A program made the translations under genes and the position numbers. From NCBI GenBank assembly GCA_003999685.1, contig CP021223.1, positions 868,001 through 932,000 of the forward strand: a stretch of 64,000 nucleotides of DNA, written 5' to 3'. Shown piece by piece: positions 22,330 to 33,709 of the stretch. The notes beneath the pieces are model-generated. The model ran no database searches and was not told the origin of the DNA. It saw only the letters and a program-made list of their open reading frames with translations. How positions within the stretch are numbered: the first letter of the stretch is position 1; each line of letters opens with the position of its first letter. This DNA comes from Taiwanofungus camphoratus. Lineage: Eukaryota; Basidiomycota; Agaricomycetes; Polyporales; Taiwanofungaceae.

Positions 22330-24561
22330 CTATGATCCTATGTAGTCAACAGGGTACAAATGCAAGCTTGGTGGACGCGGAGGACGCGGAGGAGCGGGCT
22401 ACAATACCATGATTCAGTGTGCTGTCAGAAATCGAAACAGCTCAACATACGCGTGGTGCGTCCAGCGATTGACGTAGGGGCACATCGGTGTACTCATTTC
22501 CCACAATTGTAGACGACTCCGAACTGTGAGAGCTGTCACGTAGTGTTAGAGTGGGTTCGGGCTCTGGGGTGTTCCATTTAGGCGGTTGGTGCTGCCCAAG
22601 GGTTGACGACGAGTCGTATGAAGCCTGGGACCACCGTGTGGTTGTAGTTCGCACAGTCCGAGTAGTCATCCGCCTGTGGATAGCAAAGCCGTCCGCACCG
22701 TGCTGCACCTGACTGTACTCGTAGGCTGCTTCCAAATCTGGATCTTGTATGGGTAACACGGGTGAAGCGGCGATCTGGTTCATGCTTCTCCTTGCCTGAC
22801 GGGTATGCCCGCGTCCCCTCCGCAAGAGGAAGAAAAGGAGGAGCATCAGTAGGAGAAACCCTAGAGCGCTGCCGATAACGATCCCAACGAGCGCGCCCTT
22901 TGACAGACGCGATGATGCGGCAATGTCGGCACCCGCTGCTCTGTATCAGTGAACGACCGTTAATGAATATCCAGAACTGATTAGGGTGTCATACCCATTG
23001 TTCGCGTTTTCCTGGTCAACAGAAGGGTTTACCATCCCGTTGGGGCCAGCGCTGGTACTCGGGATAAGGGAAGTACTGGCACTCGAGCTGGCGGTGGGAC
23101 TGGGGCTCATACTACTGCTGGGGCCAGTACCTGAGGCGCTAGTGGAACTATACGTTGCACTGGGCCTTGAGCTGCTGCTCGGGTCAGAAGTACTAATAGC
23201 GCTAAGAACTACCGCCTTCGAGCTAATGCTGCTGAGCCCAGATGTCGAGCTCAAGATTGAGCTCTCGCTCGAGCTGGAGGTTGCAGTCGGCACTGAATCT
23301 GAGCTGCTACTGCTGCTGCTGCCGGGGCCAGACATCGAAGTGACTCCCAAAGTATTGCCCGAACTGGAGGCCGGAACATCGCTCAGCACAACAGTGGGGC
23401 TGCCGACCGGCATGTTAACAGACGTAGCACTGGGTGCAACACTCCCAGCGCCAGCCCCAGCGCTGGCAGCACCTACCTCAACGTCGTCGGAGCCATTCAG
23501 CTCAGAATACACGGTGACGTAGTCAAGGTCCGTGTATTTCCCTGCATCCATACCAGTGAGGACCAGGAAATGCTCCTGAGGTCCAAGGTTCTCGGCGAAA
23601 TACTAAACACATAATGTTCAGCTGATCAGCACTTCATATCAGAATGTACGCAAGCCATATAGTTACCAGAAGAGTCTGTAGGCAAGCGGATCAGTATGGG
23701 ACTGAAACACTTCGGTTTTAACTTACCTGTGAGTGAAGCGTCCGCGCATTCCCACCACTGATCAACCGAGAGACCTGGCCATCCAACGTCACGGTGTAGT
23801 TCCCATGTTCGGGTGAGACAGTCCCATAGACAGCTACGGCGGCGCCGGAGAACCCTAGGGAAGCCTGAGCACCTGGAGTCTCCGTGTAGCTTGAGCCGCT
23901 GTTGAGTCCCGGATCGAAGGTGAACAGCGGAAATCACCTACTGCAGGGTGTTGTTATAGAAACCAGAGCTATTCGCAGACACCCAGTCAGATGCTGCCGG
24001 GCCGTACATGATCTTCGTATTGGTGTCATCGAGCGTGAGGTTAGTTAAATGCGCTCTAATTTAATGAGAATTATATGCTGCTGCAGAATGCTAACAGGCT
24101 TACCCTGCACCGCCCATATGAGTCTCAAACACGAGGGAATCGAGGTCTACTGAACCATTTCCAGCGTTTGCTAAGACTACAGTATGTTCTCCCATGCTGA
24201 ATCCAGTAAGCCCACCCAGAAGTTGTCGGGTAATCGGCTCAGTGCTACTTGCATTTGCGTGCAAAATAACGGACCCATCAACCGAGAGAGTATAAGAACC
24301 ATAGTTTGGTCGATGACCACCATAGAGCCAGATGCCAGTACCATTAAACGTAATGCTCGCTGTCGCACCGTCGAGACAGGTCGTGTGCAGAGACGCTTGT
24401 GAGTATGACGGCGACAAGGAATCACCCCCCGGAGTATCGACCCATGCATTAGAAGGTGAATAAATTATTAGAGGAGAACTGTCATCAACTGCCAATTCTC
24501 AGTTGATGTTCTAGGGAAGTCGTAAGAGATGGGGCTTACGCGAAATATTAAAAGCGACCAT
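22330..24561 (-). CDS. Single-pass membrane protein with Ser-rich stalk
   Basis: Eight exons (24540-24561, 24104-24488, 23942-24055, 23727-23898, 23667-23675 at 9 nt, 22995-23602, 22451-22940, 22330-22398) give 622 residues. Two related beta-sandwich-like segments make up the outer part. Each has a GSY/GNYTVSLDG-type motif (NYGSYTLSVDGS, HGNYTVTLDGQ) and a DLDSLVFE or DLDYVTVYSE ending. A long Ser/Thr-rich stalk follows (about residues 250-435), then a membrane helix (GIVIGSALGFLLLMLLLFFLL) and a Pro-rich cytosolic tail ending PVDYIGS. This architecture is widespread in Agaricomycetes and resembles [16 protein letters not shown] layout, but the function is not established. No classical signal peptide is seen at the N-terminus. 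Confidence 0.83.
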
Positions 24562-25431
24562 CAAGGCCGAATAAAAGGAAAAGAAAAGGTGAAGAAAAAC
24601 TTCTGCTCTGCAGAGCGTAAAGAACGAAGGTCGTCAAGAGTCGTCGATGGCCGTGAACGCGACCGAAAGGCGCCGTTGCTTGATCCATAGGTCTATCCGA
24701 TGTTGCGCACAGCCCCGGATTCGACATGTCATGTTTCATGTCCGAAAGTACAGCATTTATCAAAAATACGTTTTGTATGCATCCTTTCTTGATACCGCAC
24801 GGGACCTTGTTCGGAACGTTAGCGAAATTGGCAGGCAATGTCTCGACCCCGCACATACTTACTGGCGTCAAGGACGCGCGAGTTACAATATTAAATAGCG
24901 AAGCATTGGCATGGCAACCAGCATCTTCGCAAGGTCGTCGTTGACGGTTCAAATATGGATGTAGGGACCGAATAACTATTTTTAAGAAAAAATATATCTA
25001 ACGCGCATATATCAGGAGCAGCAGCGGTATTATCATTTCCAGGCTGGTAGACGACATTGAGCGCGACATCGGGCACAGCGGGCGCGCGCGCCTGCCTTTT
25101 TGGGACCACCAGCCGCCTTGTTACGATTGTTCATCTTACTATGAGTACCCTCCAGCTTTCTATCAAATATCAATATATATAGATATCACCTGCTGGGTTC
25201 AATACCGTACAGAAAGGCGTGTTCACTCCCTTGGCCGTCGGTGGGGTCTGAGCCGCTGTTCCGCAGTAGTGACAGTGACCGAGTTCATCAAAATGTTACT
25301 TAGGCGCCTGCAGGGCACCAATCGAACCCGAATCATCAACCGTCGGTGCTCTTGTACTATCTTCAATTTCTAGTGTTTCGATTGTTGTTTCCAAGGGTCA
25401 TCGTGGGTCTCATCGACCTTCACAAGTACAA
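24562..25431. promoter_or_regulatory. Shared divergent promoter interval
   Basis: 870 bases lie between the starts of the Ser-rich membrane protein (minus) and the HicA-domain protein (plus). Minus-strand frames here (24548-24952) lack family features. No unambiguous TATA box was seen. Confidence 0.4.
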
Positions 25432-28400
25432 ATGCCCTCAAAGAAGACGGTATCTACCAAACATACTTTGTCAAGGTCGCGCGATCTTGTACCAGTTGGG
25501 CCAAGGGAAGTCCTTGCAGGAATCCGAAGCAGACGGGATAGTCAAGGCCACAAGCCGACGACGTCACGGGCTCTAGTACTTCGCAATGGAAAATATGGCG
25601 CTCGTGGAACTGGAGAGGTGATGTTGATGGGGAAGATGAGTGGAAGGGAGAAATTTGAACTCCTGGCTGGTAATCACATTCCTTTTTTCAAAAACGTGCT
25701 TGACTAATGGTTGTTGCAGAGGACTTGATCCAACAATCTAAGAAAGCTCTTTTGAAGCCGTTTAATCTCGAAGATTGTCTGAAGATCGCAGACTCTCAAT
25801 TGGCTGGTGCGCGCCTTGAATGTTGCTTTAGCAGGATACTCATCCAATCCTGGACCTAACTTTCTATTCCTGCAGCGAACTTAGATGATATAAGTGCTTT
25901 GAAAGACCCAGATCTATTCTACGACAAAATGCTCGCTGAAATCAAGGCTCGCAGTCCTGATACATTACGAAACGATCCCTTGCGCAATTCTAGCTATGTT
26001 GCCTCTATCGTTGCAGCCAGGTGCGGATTCCGGATCCAATATGTACATCAACATAAGGCTCTGCCGATACCTGTTCCTCATGTTCTTGTTCAGAATGCAC
26101 AATGCTTACATGTTGGCCTCTGCCTGGAAGATTATCGGCAACACCCTTCGTGATTTCGTCGACGCTGGATTGGATGGAAGCGCAACGCGCCCCCTACTCA
26201 AGACAGATTCAGATCTAAGGTCCAAATTCATTGTTCTGTATGACATTGTCAATGTGGTTGCCCAAGCTGGCCAGGCGAAGTTTGCGCTGCTTGTAACGAC
26301 TGCCCGTACGCGTTCTGCGTCTTACTCTGGCAGATAGGCACATTCATACACTTGACCATTAGCTCACTACGCTCGTTATTTCAAGAAAGTCGAGGAATCC
26401 GGCCTTGATGAATCGGAGTTTGTCTTCGATTGGTCCGGTCTGAGGGAAGTGCACAAGTCATTCCTTGACTCAATCATTGTCGAATTGTGCCTTCCGCAGT
26501 CTGAAGTCCCAAGACAGGTTTTATACCAAATACTTCATGAGGCTATTGACGAGTCGCCGCGGGATGCAAAGCATTTTCCACAGTCAGTTTGGGATGCTGT
26601 TGGTGACCTTTCGGTAGGTAGCCCGAAATTCTTGTCGTTATCTGTGCGACGATGTATGGAGATGTTGCAGCAGCATGCTCATACTCATGTCGCCCTTGCG
26701 ATTGGCCGTATTTTTAGGTGATCGTGCAGCTCCAAGAGTTGCTGGAGAGTCCTCTCTCAGGTCCTGAGGGTGAATTATGGAAACAGCTTCCACGTGATAT
26801 GCCCGAGGAATACGAAGATTGGGTCGATGCACAGATCTTTTCAGAGAAAGCTTCTAAGGATATATCAAACTTCAAGGATATCATATACCCGCTGGAGAAG
26901 ACGAAGATGCGGAATGTTCTTGATAATATGTGGAGGTTGGTCAACCTTGTGAGCTGATCTTATCTCAGCGATGCTTGTCCGAATTGGCTGACCAGCCTGT
27001 ACTACTTGCACACCTGTACTTTGATCGCCTCAGAATTATAGAGACGTGTCGGGCAAGGAAATAGATGCCCTCTGGCAACTGGAAGATGTTTTGCATCGAA
27101 CCCCACAATGGCTCACCTACTATGTTGGAGCTGCCGACCAGGATGTTGACTCCGATGATGATGAACCAGTTCGCACTGTCGCATTCAAGAGTAGTAAAGG
27201 CAACAAGAAATCTGGAGGTACCAAGAAACCCCTTGCCATCACAAATGGTTCTGCGGAAGACAGCGACAGTTCGATGCCGTCATTGCAGACTGTTTCGGAT
27301 TCTTCTGAAGATGACGTCGATTACGATGACGACGACAGTGCAGACGATGAAGATGACGACTACGAGACAGATTCAGAGAGTACATATGACACAGACGAAG
27401 AGGATGCGCTCCGAGATATGTTGAGGGAGGCTATGGATATTGCTCTGACTACTCCTGACTTTTTCGATCCTAAGAGCACTGCTACAGAATTTGACGCATT
27501 GGCTGAGGAACGCAAGAGTAATCCGTTCCTAAAGCTACTGGGTTCTCTCAGAGGTGCGTGTCTGCCCTGGGTTGACGCCTATATCGGCCAATTTTCATAT
27601 GCCTGAGTTTTGTCATGATAGGTCGCATGTTCTCATCAAATCCAACCTTGAAAACTACTTTACGCACGGAGCCACGGCGTCCGTATGTATTTGACAAGCA
27701 ACGGTCAGCGCCTCGCCCACAACCTCCCAAGACTACTCTCCCCGAGGCTTCCTCCACTCCTGCTCTTACTACCAGTAAGCGATATCACTATTTCCGTCGT
27801 GAAGTCCGGTGACATCAACTTACGATGTGTGGGATTAGCGGTTCCTGAGAGTCGTAAGACAACCGTTGAAGCTGTAGAAGACGAAGAAGTGAGCGCTGCG
27901 CCGAAAAAGAAGAAGAAGAAACCCAAGAAGAAGAAGAAGCCATCTGCTGCAGGCAGTGTTCCGACCTCTCCTAGTTCGAAGGATACGTCAGGGACCCCTG
28001 CAACTCCACCACCGATTTCACCTCATGCAGGGCTCTCAGAGAAAAGGACACGGACGACATCGGGGATGCGGGATGATGTCTCGTTACTCACTCCTTCAAC
28101 CCCGACACTTTCTCGTGTGTCTACAACGTCACTGCCCATACCCGAAACTGCTCAGTCTGCACATAAGTATCTGAAGACTGAAGGGCTTACGAATAATACT
28201 AAAAGTAAAATCAAATCTAGACCAGATCATGCGACGCTCGTGCCGATACCTGAGAAGAAGGGCGGTTTATTCAAGAGGTTTGTGAAGGGCAAGGCTAAGG
28301 ACGATGATCAGACAGAGAAGAAAGAGACTAAGCAAGGCTTCTTCACGAGGTTGTCTAAAAGAACGGAAAGATATTTGCATCAGTTGCTAGGTACTTCTCA

Positions 28401-28832
28401 AGATGAAAAGAAAAGTCAAGCACCGATGAAGTGGGATAATTTTGTGAAGGTGAATCATTAAATGTCCGCTGTCGATGACATTTCGAGTCTCACAATTCCC
28501 ATCGAGGCCATGTGTGACGTGGGCTTTAAATACGTCCCAAGTACTGCCGGTTCCAGTGTTAGGTTCGACCCTCCTGATCCACGCGACATGGTGAGCAGTC
28601 CTTTCATGGGTGAACTGAGTATACTAACCCGACTTTCCAATTTTAGCCCATCACATTCCACAAGCGTAAGTGCCATGACATGTCTAAGTGCATCGTATGT
28701 AGCTTAGGCCTGTCTGTCCACGTAGCCCACCCAGACTCTACGATTCAACCTGTCATGCTCAAAGATTTCAGGAAGAGACTGAAGGCACATTACGGGTGGT
28801 CAGAGTCGGATTTCCCCATGTCAACACAGTGA
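25432..28832 (+). CDS. Large fungal protein with C-terminal HicA-like domain
   Basis: Twelve exons (25432-25669, 25720-25806, 25876-26020, 26094-26305, 26363-26613, 26718-26935, 27042-27553, 27622-27774, 27839-28449, 28507-28590, 28647-28665, 28726-28832) give 878 residues with all phases agreeing. The N-terminal 330 residues are mostly helical and of unknown family. A strongly acidic stretch (DDDDSADDEDDDYETD) and a Lys block (KKKKKKPKKKKK) surround a disordered middle. The last ~70 residues form a compact unit: WDNF at its start, a GF--V--GSS-RF core, then ITFHKPHP and a helix ending in YGW. This is the order of the HicA-like double-stranded-RNA-binding fold. Fungal proteins with this ending exist; the role is unknown. 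The stop at 28459 is intronic. Confidence 0.8.
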
Positions 28833-29140
28833 ATCGCCTCGTTATTAACAGATTTCATGTTGTACTTTAGTGTATGGATTCTGTTATATAGTGCTGAGAG
28901 CTTAGATGTTCCCTCTGCTATAATGCAAGTGTTGTCTGCTGTGGCTCACGTGCCGCCTTCAATCCAATCACTTCACTGAGATTCGCGATACGGGTTGCAG
29001 CCACTGTAGTCTGCAGCCAAAGCGACAACTTCCAGCAAGATATCCTCATTCAAAGTTTACGAAAAGCCATTCTTGTGTTCAGGCCCTATTTTAGTTTCTC
29101 GCGGTGTGCTTGATCACGACTGTTACCCGAACGTCAAACG
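28833..29140. other. Tandem-gene spacer
   Basis: 308 bases lie between the HicA-domain gene stop and the TBC gene start on the same strand. They hold the terminator of one and the promoter of the other. No distinct element was recognised. Confidence 0.4.
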
Positions 29141-31223
29141 ATGGCCGCTCGACCTCCTCCCGCTCGACCTCACATCGCAGTAAATCCCTCAAACCGGTTC
29201 TCTTCCTACTCGATTCCTGATTGGGCAGAGGATGATGCCTGGGATAGCGGCTCTGACCCTGAATCTCCAAGTACTTCGAGCTGGCAACGCTCTTCCAGCA
29301 GGCGAGGATCTGCAGCCGCAACAGCACCGAAACCAGTCCCAAGACCTAAGCTGAACAACTCTTCGTCCACGCTAGCATTCTCCTATACCCATGTCAGCGC
29401 TCCGAGCCCAAGCTCCTATCCTTCCAGACAGGACGTACAGCCACCCAAGAATGGATGGACAATGGTCAGAAAATCCACTGACAGGCGACAGAGCATCGAT
29501 AGTCGCGACTTGGGAAAGCCTGCGGAAGGAGGCCCGTATGACGATGTTGAAGGTGATATGATTGTTGGCGACCTAGAGCCAGAAGTCGTAGAGCAAGCAG
29601 TAGGCACGACTGCGTTCCATAGTAAACCGAGGCAAGATCAGGGCTCCGTAAGAGACGATGCTGAAGAGATCGTTAATGGTACACTTAGACCGTCTCATGC
29701 TATCACCAAGCTCTCATCCAACAGCCAGATCCATTGCATCTCGTTCGTCGCCGTCCCCCAAAACGATCACAATCTCAGCCGGGAGCAGAGTGGACGGACC
29801 CTGACATAAACTCGGAGAAGTTGAACCGCGAGAGATCAATACGAACGAACAGGCGGCAGAAGTTCATCGATTGCATCACTCATGAAGATGTCAACATGGG
29901 TGAGTATCACTGAATGTCAGCATCAAGTGCATACACTTAAATGTCTCGAAAGCTCAACTACGCAAATTGGCATGGAATGGAGTGCCAGGTGATTTGCGAC
30001 CCATCGCATGGCCATTACTGCTCGTAAGTAACGGTATAGCCCTGCCTTAATTCCAACACATAACACATACGTTTTGTAGGGATACCTTCCCCTTCCCGCC
30101 CCTCTACGTACTTCGACTCTGGTCAGGAAACGGCAGGAATACCTATCTCTCGTCGAGCTTGCTTTTGCACGCAATCGTGAAGGCCTGGACCAGCAAATCT
30201 GGCATCAGATTGAGATTGATGTCCCGCGCACGAGGCCTGGCGTACGACTGTGGATGCAGGCATCTACACAGCGGGTTTGTTGCTGCCTTCACTTATCTCT
30301 AGTACTCTACTTATATGTATATCTAGAGTTTGGAACGAATATTGTATGTCTGGGCGATCCGACATCCAGCAAGTGGATATGTGCAAGGAATCAACGACCT
30401 TGCGACTCCATTCTTCCAAATATTTCTATCTGCGTATATCGGTATGCTGTTGCATTGATAACCCAGATCTTATACGCTCATGGCCGATGTATTCTTCATT
30501 CAACGAACAGACTCGGATCCGGAGGAATTCGATCCTGTGCGGCTTCCCACGAACGTTCTCAACGCTGTCGAAGCGGACACGTTCTGGTGTCTCTCACGTC
30601 TACTCGACGGAATCCAAGACAATTACATCGCTACGCAACCGGGGATCCAAAGAAGCGTCAAGCGAATGGCAGAGCTGGTCGCTCGTATTGATGGTGGGCT
30701 GTCTTCACCTCTTCATGGAAACCTCGTTAAATGCATACATTGTTAGCTCCGCTGGCGGCGCACCTGGAGTCAGAAAATGTCGAATTTATGCAATTCGCCT
30801 TTCGTTGGATGAATTGCCTACTAATGCGCGAAATCAGCGTACAAAATACCATCCGCATGTGGGATACCTATCTGGTTAGTACCCCATCCCTCAGTAGTAT
30901 TCCGATCTTCCTGAAAACTTTCCGTCACTGGTAGGCTGAAGGGCCAGATGCTTTTTCTCAATTCCACCTTTATGTCTGTTCTGCTTTTCTTGTTAGATGG
31001 AGCAAAAAGCTGCGAGAGATGGACTTTCAGGTATGGCCGTCCTGAGCGTTCCAATGTAGCGGCACTGATTTTTGTCATCGGACACACTCAGGGAATCATC
31101 ATGTTCTTGCAATCTCTTCCCACGCAAGGGTGGGGAGACCATGAGATTGAAATGCTGCTAAGCGAAGCGTTTGTGCACTATTCGACATGGCACAACGCCC
31201 AGAGTCACTTTCTTGGCAAGTGA
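29141..31223 (+). CDS. GYP1-like: Gyp1-type TBC-domain Rab GAP
   Basis: Nine exons (29141-29647, 29725-29899, 29953-30023, 30080-30274, 30327-30441, 30511-30693, 30747-30874, 30935-31030, 31092-31223) give 533 residues. The first 200 residues are a Ser/Pro-rich tail. The TBC domain begins at LRKLAWNGVPGDLRPIAWPL and carries both catalytic fingers: IEIDVPR (the Arg finger, IxxDxxR) and SGYVQGIND (the Gln finger, YxQ). It ends GWGDHEIEMLLSEAF. Family role: accelerating GTP hydrolysis on Rab1/Ypt1-class GTPases at the Golgi. Convergent with the nucleoporin gene, 167 bases between stops. Confidence 0.95.
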
Positions 31224-31390
31224 CCGCAGTCAAATCCATCGTAGACTACTCCACACTGTTACGGACACTCATGTACCCTATCACGGAGATGACCAAGTAT
31301 TTATCTAGCAAGCTCAGAAGACGTACTAGCTATAGAAGGACCACCTAGCCATGTCGATCCTAGTGTTTACAACAAGGAATCCGCAGGAGG

Positions 31391-33709
31391 TCATGATGTC
31401 TCTGACTTAGCCTGGACAAACTCTATTTCTCGGTCCAAGGCATGCTTCAGCGCATTGGCTTGCTCCTCTGTCTTTGTCCGTATTCTATATGGGGTTGAAA
31501 CGCCCTCCTCGTGGCCGATGAATGAGACAGTATTTTTTGACACCGATGCATTCATGCCAGTGTATATATTGAAGTTCTGATCGAGAATATCAGGCGGACA
31601 ATGCGAGAGTAAAAGTGATGAGCACCTACTATAGTAATTTTGCCAGTACTGCTATTCCTGAGCAACACTCGCCGAGCGTTAGTTTCCTTGTGCTTCTTCA
31701 GCCGAAGCATACCTGTGTTCAAAGGATTAGTTCATCGTCAAAGGTAAGGAACCAAGTTCTTCTGCCCACCAACACCCAAATCACTCCACTCACTCCTGCC
31801 CTCCCCATTTTTCATCATTTTATACACTTTGCTTCTGATCTCGTGCGTTGTTGTCTCATGTTCCTCGCCTTCTCCCTCTTGATCATGTACAGATGTCGAA
31901 CTTAATTGAGGTTGTGCTTCACTATCCGCGACGGGAGTGCCTTCCTCAGATCCGCCGCCTACAGGCGCATCCGTGCTGGCTGCGGGGCTCGATTCCGCTG
32001 TCTGCGGTGGTACACCAAATGAGAAGCCAGGTTGCTTGTTCGCAAACGTGGTTGTCTCAGCATCTGGCGTCTTCGGTGGGCTACCAAAGCCGAAGCCGAC
32101 GGGATTCCCTATACTTCCGGCTTTGCCAAAACCGCCGAATGCCTTTCCGGGTGACCCTGAACCAAACGTGAAAGCACCGCTCGATACCGTTTTTTCCGGT
32201 GTACTGAAGGCAGATGGACCGCCAAAGAGATCCATACCTACGGAGGGTCCATTGCTAGGAACGTTAGCGATTGTGTCCTTTTCTTTGTCTTTATCCGTCC
32301 CTGTATGTTTGCCGAAGATACTGCCAGGAAAAGCGGATGGTGTGCTAGAAAAGCCAAACGGAGAAGTCGTTGTGCTTGAAGTGGAACCAGACCCGGATTG
32401 ACTTGAAGGTGGATTCGAGTTGCCAAAAGCGAATGCCGACTGTGTGCCTGTCTTAGTTGATGAGGATGCATTGGAACTGCCGAAGGTAAACGGCGGTTGT
32501 GAAGAGGTAGAAGATGCGTCAGATGGAGTAGAGCCTGACAAGCCGAAAGTAAATGCAGACTTGGGTGGCGCGGGTGGTACGGTCGACTCAGTTGACGAAG
32601 ATGCGAAGGAGAAACTAGGAGACTTAGTCGTACTAGCACCCTCCGTCTCCGTTGTATCAGTAGTTTTAGATGAGGAAGCTGTTGAAAGCGGGCTGAATCC
32701 AGCGAAACTGGATGGAGGTTTGGGCATGAAAGCGGACGTTGAGGGTGCAGAAGACTGTGTAGCATTTGTTGATTGGCTGGTATGCACGGCGCCCGAGCTC
32801 GAAAAAGGTGCACTTGATTTCAAGTCTGCACCGCTACCTCGAACGACCTTCAGCTTCTCGTCGTAACCACTTTTCGTCGAAACGCGTAAACTCTTATACC
32901 GTTCCAACATCTCAGCAACGTCAACGAATGGATCTGACTCAATGGCTTTCGAGATGGCTGATAAAAGGGAGATGTTGAGACCGCGGATAGCTACCAGGTA
33001 ATCGATTTCTTCTTTGAGCTCATTGTCTTTTGTCTCGTCCACCTGCTTTGTTCCTGAAAAAATATTACTGGGCGGTTCAGGCTGCATGCTAGTGGTATTA
33101 GATGGACTGAAGGAAGATGCGAAACTTTTTGTAGCAGACGATGCAGACGATGATATAGAGGGGCCTGTCGACGCAAATGCAGGCGATCCTGTTGAGTTCG
33201 AGACCCCAAACGTGAAGGCACTGTCAGTTGAAGAAGGCGGAGGGGCGGCCGGTTTCGCTGGGACTGAGGACGAGAAAGAGAAAGGTGTTGAACTGGCAGA
33301 GGCCGCGCCGAATCCTGCGAATCCCGAGAATTTGGGCACAGACGGCGCCTAGAGCCAATTAATCAGCTGAATAGACCAGCGATCACAATTCACAAACCTC
33401 AGGAGCTGAAGGGGCAGAGCTGTCAGGTGGAGGTGGTGTTCCCACTGGACTGCCGGCCATCGCTCGTCTTGGCAGACCTTTGATTCTGATATGAAGCTGT
33501 CGTTCAATCTGAAGGACAAGAGGAAAACACGCATGCGTACTTTCTCGTTGCTAACGCTGACTCGTCTGCCCTTCTGAAACCTTGTCCCGGTTCGACTTCC
33601 TGCATGCGATGTCTGTGAACAGGACCAGTAAGGCAAACGTAAAGCAAACCTCAGTTTCATCGTCCATATCGTGGTCTTTTGTGAGCTGCTTTTCTGCTCC
33701 GCGTTTCAT
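31391..33709 (-). CDS. NUP50-like: Nup50/Nup2-type nucleoporin with RanBP1 domain
   Basis: Six exons (33650-33709, 33541-33599, 33398-33485, 31770-33348, 31630-31712, 31391-31576) give 684 residues. The N-terminus MKRGAEKQLTKD...GFRRADESALATRKIKGLPRR matches the Nup50/Nup2 importin-alpha-binding segment. The middle is a Ser/Thr/Pro-rich FG domain with repeats such as AFTFG, PFTFG, AFAFG, GFSFG and KAFGGFG. A Ran-binding domain closes the protein from about residue 570 (KVYKMMKNGEGRSEWSDLGVG, LRLKKHKETNARRVLLRNSSTG, NFNIYTGM). Role: nuclear-basket factor that helps release import cargo and recycle importin-alpha. Minus-strand frames in other phases across the FG region are shadows. Confidence 0.95.

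Noticed and set aside
22986-23522. 178-codon plus-strand frame rich in Leu/Glu
   Set aside because: It is the complement of the Ser-rich stalk exon; the composition mirrors Ser codons read backwards.
28462-28707. Separate small ORF after the HicA-domain gene
   Set aside because: Its core is exon 10 of the larger gene. The in-phase GTGAAT donor and the acceptor at 28506 join it to the upstream exon, and its own ATG lies inside the intron.
25432-28832. Interpretation as a bacterial toxin-antitoxin pair or recent transfer
   Set aside because: No antitoxin-like gene is adjacent, the domain is spread over introns, and base composition matches its neighbours. A domesticated fungal domain is more likely.
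29648-29809. Continuation of the TBC first exon to the stop at 29809
   Set aside because: A GTAAGA donor at 29648 and a CAG acceptor at 29724 restore the frame that leads into the TBC domain.
32238-32813. 191-codon minus-strand frame
   Set aside because: It is an alternative phase of the nucleoporin exon, with Leu/Arg/Ser skew typical of a shifted repeat region.
31937-32866. Two plus-strand frames of ~150 codons
   Set aside because: They are antisense to the FG-repeat exon of the nucleoporin and lack independent features.
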